From: Allolobophora icterica
Lineage: Eukaryota; Annelida; Clitellata; Crassiclitellata; Lumbricidae
DNA: 64,000 nucleotides
Direction of reading: 5' to 3'
Assembly: GCA_963556255.1 (NCBI GenBank)
Contig: OY744613.1
Coordinates: 38,757,134-38,821,133, forward strand
Positions 1 through 9,900 of the stretch are shown here, piece after piece. Both the position numbers and the translations under genes were made by a program. Every line of letters starts with the position of its first letter. Position 1 is the stretch's first letter. The notes beneath the pieces were generated by a model that was not told the origin of the DNA, searched no databases, and worked only from the letters and a program-made list of their open reading frames with translations.

Positions 1-112
1 TTTTGGTCTCGAGACCAAAGGTCCTGGTCTTGAGGTTCAAGTCTTGGTCTTGGTCTTGGTATTCAAGGTCTTCGTCTTGGTCTTGAGGTTTAAGGTCTTG
101 ACAACAAGACTG
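1..112. repeat. GGTCTTGAGGTTCAA short tandem repeat
   Basis: Irregular array of GGTCTT and GAGGTTCAAG units, with single perfect inversions such as GGTCTCGAGACC, ending in TTGACAACAAGACT. The same array and the same downstream CAACAAGACT recur at 1497-1662, and the reverse complement occurs at 60233-60367. Low-complexity open frames across it are artefacts. Confidence 0.85.
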
Positions 113-261
113 TGTAGATCTTGAGATTACGATAACGATTACGATACTGGTGATAAGCATGCTTCAGTCAGTAAGCTGGGTGGAGTAGCGTAAATGATGA
201 ACAAAATGGTCCCAAGTTCAGAGCCTTGAGGAAAGTCACAAGTTAGAGGGCATTTTTTGGA

Positions 262-372
262 TGGAGAGAGAGAGTGAATGAGTGAGCTGGTGAGTGTTTC
301 AATGGAGGAAGAGAGAATTAGTGAGTGAGTGAGTGAGAGAGTGGAGTGAGTGAGAGAGCGGGAAGAGGGATA
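262..372. repeat. GAGTGAGT/GAGAGA low-complexity tract
   Basis: Purine-rich tract built from GAGTGAGTGAG and GAGAGAGAG runs. Reading frames through it code only for biased Ser/Leu/His strings on the opposite strand and are not genes. Confidence 0.8.
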
Positions 373-494
373 GTATTTACGATATCTTTTGGGAGAGGGG
401 TAATGATAATAATTTTCGTTAAATATTTCAAACTGACACAACGCAGTATGATTACAAGTCATAGTATGAACGGATGATCACAAGTTATTACAGG

Positions 495-668
495 AGTCGA
501 ATTTAACTGTAGGCTGCCATGCAAGGCGGCGCCCATCACGTCCTACTAAGCAATTGAGAGTGAAGGACTTGCTCAAGGTCCCTACACAGTTAAAACCGAC
601 CGGACCGGGGAGCGAACCCGGAACCTCGGCGCTTCAAGCCAAGCGCTCTATCTAGTCGGCCACCGTGC
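495..668 (-). mobile_element. tRNA-derived SINE (V-SINE-like), relic
   Basis: On the minus strand the head reads like a tRNA gene: an A-box-like TGGCCGACTAGATAGAGCGC and a B-box-like GGGTTCGCTCCC about 35 bases on. The body contains CTTGAGCAAGTCCTTCACTC, which also occurs in the SINE at 6008-6268 and in the broken copy around 36.6 kb. The 3' end of the tRNA-like part does not pair with its 5' end as an acceptor stem, so it is a SINE and not a functional tRNA gene. Confidence 0.7.
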
Positions 669-1440
669 CACACGGTCGAAGAAACGTGGTCGATGCCGCT
701 CGTGTCCACGTAAAGACGACAAGAAATGTGAACACAAATGCACTAAGTGCAACAGTTTCGTGTGCGGAAAGCTTGGAGTCAAAACACTTGCATATTCCTG
801 CTTATCCTGCCCACTTTCCCTCTCTGCAGATGCAGAATGTCTGTTCAGTAAATGCTGAACGGTACCGTTTGTGTACATTGTAATATTGAGTTTATAATGT
901 CATAATTTAGCAGAACTTCATTTATTCATCCTAATTTGATGAAACCAAAACGATTTCTATATATACTGTTCAGATACTGATAAGGAGACATTGTAACAGC
1001 AAGACACTCATAAGTAAGTAAAGTAAGTATATTCTTTATTAAACGCTAGCAAACGCACAGCGCTTTACATACAATTATACACAAAGAGGACAGAAAAATA
1101 TAACAGTAATAATGACGTTAAATTATAAATGAAAATAATAGCAACAGAGCCTAGCTGTACAGCATTCTACCCAGGAAACCTCGTCGGGTAAGGGAGTCAA
1201 ATCTAGGGAGAACCAGATTATGAGAACGTATATGTAAAGCATGTATAATGTTATGTTTATAAATTCCTGAGTAAAATAGCTACGACGTGGTGCATTTTCG
1301 TACTTTATAGCTGATTTGGGTGCATGACAAACTAATGAAACTGGATGCATTCTGTGGATTTAACATGTTTAGGAAAAGTCATAGAAGCGATTTCTTCAAC
1401 TATTTTCAGGGATTTTTTTTAAATTTCCGTGAAAAACCGA
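669..1440. other. No supported gene
   Basis: No coding similarity, splice-consistent exon or tandem structure recognised. Around 1020-1090 there is a GTAAGTAAAGTAAGT stretch followed by an AGCGCTTTACATACAA motif that resembles the 3' end of an old retroposon. Confidence 0.4.
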
Positions 1441-1496
1441 GATGGGGGTATTTTTTTTACCCCCCGGTGACCCTATAACGGTTAATATTTTTTACC

Positions 1497-1662
1497 TTGG
1501 TCTCGGTCTTGGTCTTGAGGTTCAAGGTCTTGGTCTTGGTCTTGAGGTTCAAAGTCTTGGTCTTGAGGTTCAAAGTCTTGGTCTTGGTCTTAAGACCAAA
1601 AGTCCTGGTCTTGAGGTTCAAGGTCTTGGTCTTGAGGTTCAAGGTCTTGACAACAAGACTAG
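1497..1662. repeat. GGTCTTGAGGTTCAA tandem repeat, second copy
   Basis: About 150 bases of alternating GGTCTT and GAGGTTCAAGGT units followed by GACAACAAGACT, matching the array at the start of the window in sequence and right-hand flank. It is the reverse complement of 60233-60367. The frames read as Leu-Gly-Leu or Leu-Lys-Thr repeats and are not genes. Confidence 0.85.
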
Positions 1663-1839
1663 TAGTTGCAGTTTAACGACACTGTGTGGTAACAAAGACC
1701 ATTAGCGTCGCCCCCTCCTTTATTCAGGCTTAGGACTGGCTCTGCCAGAGTACGAACAGTGGCGGAGTTGACAACAAGACTGATAGGCATGTCCGCATAA
1801 ATACGGTTCTATATACACGATGTAGAACTATATAAGCCC

Positions 1840-2145
1840 TTATATGTCCCCAAAGGGTGAGTTAAATTCAAATTTATATACACAGACCCCCTCTAAGTAT
1901 AATTGCTCTATTCATAAGCTATACGCAGGACTCCGCATTGTGAGTTGGAATCCGATCGATATATAGGCCTAGGGCCTACTTGTCTCTATAAAGTAGGTTC
2001 CATTCTTAAGTTTTGACCCCACAGTGTAAGTTCTTATCCGATCGATATACATGTCTCCATAAAGTAGGTTATATTCTTAAATTTATATATATATATGTCC
2101 CCACAGTGTAAGTTGTAATCCGATCGATATACATGTCTCGCGGAA
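1840..2145. repeat. About 85-bp tandem repeat, roughly three diverged units
   Basis: The motif ATCCGATCGATATA is followed by ATGTCTC and TAAAGTAGGTT and preceded by TGTCCCCACAGTGTAAGTT. It recurs near 1950, 2036 and 2119. Units have diverged by substitutions and small indels. Confidence 0.65.
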
Positions 2146-3405
2146 ATTGTGTACGAGTCATCACTTTATAGGTTCCAAAGTGATACTGTATTCCCTAAAT
2201 ATGATACTGTATGCTTCTCTAATTAGGGTCTAATCTAAAACTTTAGAAACGAAAACTATATTACAAAATATAGGCGTGTAACTCGTTAGATCCTGAAAGT
2301 AAATCGCCAGCTTTGTGTCAGTGCATTCGCCCAAACTGGAAGCTCGTGCTTGACTTGCTACGGACACTAGTTCAAAGTTGCAGAAGAAATGTGTAGCTGT
2401 ATTTTTTTGCGTTTTGCTACACTCAAAGACGGATTTAAAATGGTCAAGCTGACCATAATCTGTTCGCCTGGAATTTTAAAAGCCAGTGCAAAAATAACCA
2501 ATTGAGCTTGCTAAAGAAAATCCACTATGTTCAGGCCGTAGCCTGTAATACTTTATTAGATTGGGAGAACCATGGTTAATGTGTCCTACCTCTAGATCTG
2601 CCCAAAACGAAATGAAATAAAAAATTATATGTTCAAAATAAATATAGCAAGCAAAAAGATGTCGAATAATTGTAGACCTCCATACAAGTGATACAACCTG
2701 TAGGCTTATGTACGATTAGGCCTACTGGGCGAATTATTTATAGAGCGTGAAATTAGATAAATGAATTAGTTATATTTTCCTCTAAATTGCTAATATTTTA
2801 GAGTCATGTTCGGCTATAGAAATCATCTGCAGACGAAATAAGAGGTCACTTTGATTAAAAACGCGCAAGTTTGTTTATAAATAAATTGAAACCATTGGCT
2901 CACGCGGAGCTTTAGCTGCTTCTTGGCTTTGTTATGTATTTCTAGTCATTAATTAAGACATTCAACTGAGAATAACTTTACAATAAAATCTAACATGGTT
3001 ATTACGCTCAAGAACGCTCGAAATATTAGTCCACTCTTTATATTACTAACTCATTTAAATATTTGTGGACGGTAGAGGACGCCACAAGCCGTGCCTCGAA
3101 CATAACGGTAACCCAATACAGTATGACCGCGATGACAGGTGGCGCTGTGAACGCCGTCTCGCTGCAGATTAGTACTTGGCCAGCGCACAGGTGGCGCCAC
3201 GTACTGGACTCATAAAATCACAATATAAAATATAAGGTGGTTTATCAGGACATTTTTGTAAAAACACTAAATGAGCACGAATCAAGGCATTTTAAGACAT
3301 TCTAAGGCACATGTTTTATGGGGACCCGGGTCATGTCCCCATAAAATTTTAGGCCCGCGTAATGTTGGTTGTATACCGACGCGAGTCCCCATAAACCGCA
3401 AACAT
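2146..3405. other. No supported gene
   Basis: AT-rich sequence without recognisable coding, terminal inverted repeats or tandem structure. A pair of TCCCCATAAA motifs lies near 3335 and 3390. Confidence 0.4.
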
Positions 3406-3407
3406 AA

Positions 3408-4256
<849 letters not shown>

Positions 4257-4257
4257 T

Positions 4258-5655
4258 TAATTCATTCATTCATTCATTCATCCTGGAAATGTATATAGCA
4301 CCTCTTCAAGAGACCTACTCAGAGGCGCTCCCAGTCTAGCCACGGCTAAAGACATAGGACTTGAGGTGTCGTAAGAAAGCAGGTGAATTATTCCGGGGGA
4401 AGCAGCGTAAGAGGATTGGAAGACCTTTCCAAGTAGACGGACCAACAATCGAGAAGGCTCGGCGTTATCTTACTGCGGAGTAGGCCCGAGGGACCATTAG
4501 TCGCAGTGCGCAAAGCTCTGCGAGAAGCTAAGTCAGAAATCGGGCGACAGAGGTCAGACAGGTAGGATGGGGCGCTGCCGGAGAGACACGCCAAACTAGT
4601 GCTGCGATCTTGTAGGATATGCGCTCAGAGGCAGGAAACCAATGCAAGACGTCACGCATATAGGCAGAGACTGGGAAGTATTTGGAATACGACCAATAAG
4701 TCTAGCAGCAGGACGAAGGACCTAGTCAAGTTGCCCTATTAGGCTCTTCGAGTGACCAACAAGGACCGAACAACAGTGGTCGACTCTTCCAGTGACAAAT
4801 GCATGGACTAAGATGACCGCAGCATCATGGGAGAGGGACCTCAGTACAACACGCAACTGTCGTAGCTGATAATAACAGTTCCGAGTGACCAAGTTAACAT
4901 GCTGAGAGAGACTAAGCTCTCGATACAGCCTTAACACCTAGGTCACGAACAGTAAGGGAGAAAGTGATATGGGGAAAGGTCTCAATCAGTAGGTGTAGGT
5001 CAACCCCGCCAGCTGCCTAATGAACCATCAAGACCAAAATGAATTGAGTTTTGGACGGGTTCAGAAGCGACCGGTTTGAGGCCATCCAAGCTGAACAGGC
5101 ATCAATGGCGCGGCACATCAACCCAACAGAAGCCACTGCATCAGCTGTGCGGCAGTCGACATATGCTTGAACGTCGTCAGCATAAAGCTGGTGAAGCGGC
5201 CCACATGACAGTAGCAATGAGCTGACATCAGAAGTAAACAAAACGTAGAGTAGCGGGCCAAGGACGGACCCCCTGGGGGCCCTGGGGTACACGAAAGAGG
5301 GCGCGGAAACCGAGCGGGACCTGGAGGAACCAGCAATAACACAGTTAATGCGACTAGTAAGATAAGATGAAAGTGGGTCCAACGGTTTGCCAACTAGCCC
5401 AAAGAAAGCAGAGAGAAGAATAGCATGACCAACAGAGTCGAATGCCGAGCTAAGATCAAAAATGGCTAAAAGGGTAATCTGACCACAGACCATGGCGCCA
5501 TATAAATCCGACAGGAGGCGTACCAGTAAAGTTTCGGTGGAATGATTCCTCCGAAAACCCGACTGGAGGGAGGGGAGTAAACCATTCATATCCAGATAAC
5601 CAATTAGTTGATATGCAACAGTGCACTCCAATAATTTGGAGAGGAATGTCACATT
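4258..5655 (-). mobile_element. 5'-truncated CR1-like LINE (reverse transcriptase relic)
   Basis: Minus-strand non-LTR retrotransposon fragment. A 211-residue open segment (5652-5017) carries reverse-transcriptase motifs: a QSGFRRNHST-like block, FDLSSAFDSV (first catalytic Asp), RGSVLGPLLYVLF, and the catalytic YADD box. Downstream it is broken by stops and frameshifts, but segments such as RNCYYQLRQLR (about 4870) and SYLSDLCRPISDLASRRALR (about 4540) continue the C-terminal domain. It ends in a TATAGCACCTCTTC element and an (ATTC)n tail at 4261-4280, which marks the 3' end. The 5' end is lost near 5655, as usual for LINE insertions. The same family supplies fragments at 34.9, 51.7 and 63.7 kb. 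Assignment to the CR1/L2-like group is by motif resemblance. Confidence 0.85.
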
Positions 5656-6004
5656 TGCTATTATAGGGCAAGTTTAGATACTTGCTGTAAGAGTTTTCAA
5701 ACATATTTTCTCTGTTCCGTCTGTTTCAGTGCTTGGACCAGAGAAATTCAGTCAAAATACACCATTGAGTAAAAATAAAAGTGGCTGGAGATATTACAAA
5801 ATTTAATTTGTCTTGCTCTGTGTTCCCCTATGTTCTCTGGTCAAGAATCGATACGTCTCAAGGCATACAGATGTACGGACAATAATAGCGTCTGTGTTCT
5901 TTTAGCGAGTTACCAACATTACTGTTATAGATTCAGGGCAATCGGTGCATCGATGCTGTCTATCTTCAAGACTCAGTTGCAAAAGCCAGACCGCTGATAA
6001 TTTA
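5656..6004. other. No supported gene
   Basis: Spacer between a LINE relic and a SINE. Nothing recognised. Confidence 0.4.
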
Positions 6005-6007
6005 ATA

Positions 6008-6268
6008 TCTGTCGAAATATTTTATTTATTTTATTTATTTTATTTATTCCGGATATTTCTATAGCGCCTCTCGAAGTCAACTCCTACTCAGAGGCGCTCC
6101 CGACTACAGCATTTGATACTGTGCCGGAATTTTCACGCCGAAGCGCCACGAGTAATTGCGAGTGAAGGACTTGCCCAAGGTCCGTACGCAGCGGCTAGAG
6201 TGGGATTCGAACCTGCAACCCTCCGGTCACAAGGCGCCGAACTTACCACTGAGCCACCACGCCCCACA
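6008..6268 (-). mobile_element. tRNA-derived SINE with LINE-like 3' tail
   Basis: On the minus strand the head has an A box (GTGGCTCAGTGG) and a canonical B box (GGTTCGAATCCC), about 40 bases apart. The body carries CCTTGGGCAAGTCCTTCACT. The tail contains GAGGCGCTATAGAAATA and a TTTTA-rich run (about 6020-6050). The tail resembles the 3' end of the LINE at 4258-5655 (AGAGGCGCT...TATAGC), as expected for a SINE mobilised by that LINE's machinery. Confidence 0.8.
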
Positions 6269-6284
6269 TTGTTTTTATCCCACT

Positions 6285-6289
6285 GTCCG
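6285..6289. repeat. Target-site duplication (left) of LTR element
   Basis: GTCCG immediately outside the LTR at 6290-6720. The same five bases lie at 12769-12773 beyond the other LTR. A 5-bp duplication is typical of Ty3/gypsy integrases. Confidence 0.95.
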
Positions 6290-6720
6290 TGTCGCGGTCG
6301 ACTCCTTCGATCGCAACGACGAACCAACGAAGGAACTATTAAAAGATCTTTAATTAAAATAAAGTCGATTAAGTGTAAAGTAAGTCAACTCGTCTATCAA
6401 ATATCACAATCGTAGACAGCACACAGGTTGGCTGGTCTCGATTGAACGTCATACGATCAATGTTTCAACGTTTACAAATCTTCGTCAAAAGGCCCTTAAT
6501 GTACAGCAGGTCTATCTTATATAGAGTTCTCCCGGATTCCAGAACGTTCTGTGACGTCACTGTACTTTTCCCTGGAAAGTCCTACTGAACACGTATATCC
6601 TTGTTGCATGCACCGAATTAATGTTGACAGCTTGCTGCAGAAATTTCCGTGCGTTGTAAACAAGCTTGTTGACGCGTCGGTTTTCTTCCCTTGATGCATG
6701 CACCCGCGTAGACCACGACA
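6290..6720 (-). repeat. 3' LTR
   Basis: 431 bp with TGTCG...CGACA termini. It holds a minus-strand TATATAAG near 6515-6522 in the part that would be U3. It matches the other LTR at all but one position. Confidence 0.95.
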
Positions 6721-6734
6721 TTCCCTCCGCCCTC
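6721..6734 (-). promoter_or_regulatory. Polypurine tract of LTR element
   Basis: On the minus strand GAGGGCGGAGGGAA abuts the 3' LTR directly, the expected position of the plus-strand DNA synthesis primer. Confidence 0.8.
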
Positions 6735-6915
6735 AGATGATGACACGTCTTCAGCACCATCCCGAACGGGTCATCACGATCAAGCCGGGCCTCCAGACTC
6801 CATCTCGACACAGCATATACAAACAAAACAAAACACATCAGTTAGTCAATTTATCCACACAATTTGCGGGCTCGATCCTTGTGTGTCGGGCCATTTCCCC
6901 CCTTCACCATCCGAG

Positions 6916-9900
6916 TCACAACCGAGAGAGGAAATCAGCCACCGTGTTCTGACGTCCAGGACGATATCGAAAGTCCACGTTAAACTCTTGCAATGCTAAC
7001 GCCCAACGAGTCAGTTTCGCACTCTTAGGGCTTGCATCTGTGAGATAAGACAAAGGATTATGATCTGAATAAATGATTATCTTTGATAAGAATATCCATG
7101 ACTTGAATCGTTTAAGTGCCCAAATTACTGCGAAAGCCTCTCTCTCAATTGTAGACCAATGCATCTGTGTATCTGTAAGTTTAAGACTAGCAAAAGCAAT
7201 TGGTTTTTCTTGACCTTCTTCGGTCCACTGAAACAAGCAACACCCGACCGCGGTGGCACTTGCGTCAACACTTAAACCAAATTCCTTAGTGAAATCAATG
7301 GTATGCAACTGTGTAGCTTTACTGAGATCATCCTTTAACTTATCTAGTGCTTCTTGATGCTTTTGCTCCCAAGGCACCTTCGTAGGTATGTTATCTCGTG
7401 TCAAATCAGTTATTATCCGTGCTTTTTCAGCTAAAGCAGGTATAAAACTTCGAAAGTAACTGAAAAAACCCATAACCTTTCTAACTTCTTTCTTTGTTGT
7501 TGGAGGATGGATATCATTGATCGTAGCGATCTTACCTGGATCAGGTTCAATACAACCTGACCCTACTATATGGCCAACAAACTTTATTTTGTTTTGTGCA
7601 AAATTACATTTTCTTAAATTCAAAGTGAGTCCTGCTTCCTCAATAGTTTGCAAGAATTTCTCTAGATGTTCTAAATGGTCATTCCAATTCATTGAAACCA
7701 CTGCCATATCATCGACGAATGGTTCGGTAAAACTTCGCACTGGATGTAAAACTTGGGTCATAGCACGAATAAAGGTATTGCTAGCGGACTTGAGTCCAAA
7801 CGGCATCCTTGTGAACTCAAAAAGTCCTGCATCACATACGAATGCCGTAAGCCATCGATGTTCTTTCCGAACTGGAATTTGCCAATACCCCGATTTCGCG
7901 TCGAAAACACTAATAAACTTTGCCCGTCCCACCTTTTGTAAGATGTCAGCAATGTCTGGGGTCGGGTAACAATCACCTAGAGAATATTTGTTAACATGGC
8001 GATAATCAATTGCCAATCGAACGCCATTTTGACCTTTGGGTCCCTTTAAAACGCAAACTACCGGACTGGCCATTTCACTTTTCGATGGTCGAATGATGTC
8101 TAATGCCAACATTTCTTCTATCTGGCGTTGTACTTCAGGTTTAAGTAGCTCAGGTACTTTATATGCCCTTAAACGCTTAGGAGTGAAATCATGAGTTATC
8201 TTAATTTCATGTTCTAATACTGGACAATACCCAGGTTTATCCACAAATACTGCCGTGTGCCGATCCAAAACTTCAAAAAGTTGCTTCTGTTCCTCTTGCG
8301 AAAGATGCGCTATAATCAGAGGATCAATTCGCTTACTCGGGCTTATTTGTTCACGTTCTTCCTGATCTACAACCTCTACTATACCAAATTCTTCATCTTG
8401 ATCAACAATTACTGAACAGCTATTGATCATCGCTTGTTCGAGTCGTTCATGGTATCGCTTGATCTTATTTGCGTGTAAATGTCTTTGTTTTCCCTCTATT
8501 TCTACTATATAAGAATATGGGGATTTAACCTTGACTACGGTAGCAGGTCCTTGCCATCGACTATAAAATTTAGAACTACCAAAATCTGGTGCTAATACTG
8601 CTACTTTATCTCCAACTTCGTATTTTCTGTCAGTACTACGCAAGTTATAATAATCTGCATACCGCTTTGTTTCTATATCACTATAGTAATCTGCATAAAC
8701 TTTCGCGAATTCGAGGTTTTCCTTCAGTGATTGGAGATACTCTTCGGGTGATTTACCTAAGTTAAGAGGTACTTTTCGTTCGCCAGCCCACGATTCCTTC
8801 AACACACTAAGTGGACCCCGAGGAAGAGTTCCATAAACCATAGTGAATGGCGAAATATGAGTCGTGCCTGAAGGTTTTTCTCTAAGGCTCCACAGAACAA
8901 ACGGTAACAATTGGTGCCATCCACGAGGATCAGATTGAGCAAGCTTAAAGATCATGGTTTTCAAGCTTTGGTTGCATCTTTCAACCAATCCAGCTGCCTC
9001 AGGATGTCCAGGGGTATTAAATCTGGGACTACAACCCATTCGCCGCAAGAATTCTTTCGTCAAACGACTGGTAAAGTTGGTACCACAATCAGAACTGATG
9101 ATCCTTGGAATAGAAAAAGTTGTAAAAACTTGCAACAGAGCTTCACAAACTCCCTTTGCATTCAGCGATCTAAGAGGATACGCCATCGGCCAACGAGAAA
9201 ATTTATCCACCAGAACCAGAGCATAATTGTACTGGGGTTTCGATTTGTTGGATTCTCCAGTCACTACCATAGGGCCAATACAATCCATATTTAGATGGTT
9301 AAAACAGAGTTCATCCGCCCTCGGAATAGGAGTGATCGGGACTCGATCTGCCACTTTAACTGGAGTTCTTAGTTGACAAATTTGACAAGACGCACAATAT
9401 TCGCGAATCCTCTCATCCATTCTTGGAAACCAAAAGTTTAATTTGATCCTGGCTCTCGTTGCCTTAAAAGCCATGTGCCCAGCACATGGGGCATCGTGTG
9501 CTACTCGCAAGACAACCTCGATTCTATCTTCCGGTAAACATAATTGATTAACCTTATGTCCCATAATTTCCCCTTTGTGGTACAGGAGGTTATTATCTAT
9601 AAAGAAATTATTTTTATTCTGTCTCGCTTGTTGCCAGCAAGATATAAGATTGTGACAATTCTGTTGCTCACGCAATAAAGTATCATTATTCGCTACTCCC
9701 TCATCAGACTTGAACTCTGTTGACTCAACATCAAGAAAATTATCTGAATCATCAACTAGTTGCTCCTGAGAATATTCATTCACTTCTGACGGCAAGGATT
9801 CGTTGCTGTTACTTTTCTCGATATTAACTTCTAAGTTATCTTCTTCTGCCCCTTTATTTATTTGTACACATCGATCTACGCCAGCTACCATCACTACATA

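Noticed and set aside
600..668. Possible functional tRNA gene (minus strand)
   Set aside because: A and B boxes are present but the ends do not form an acceptor stem and the body continues as a repeated SINE.
1442..1705. Leu/Gly-rich frame and its Lys/Thr antisense
   Set aside because: Translation of the GGTCTTGAGGTTCAA repeat.
6180..6263. Possible functional tRNA gene (minus strand)
   Set aside because: Good A and B boxes, but it continues into a SINE body and LINE-like tail.
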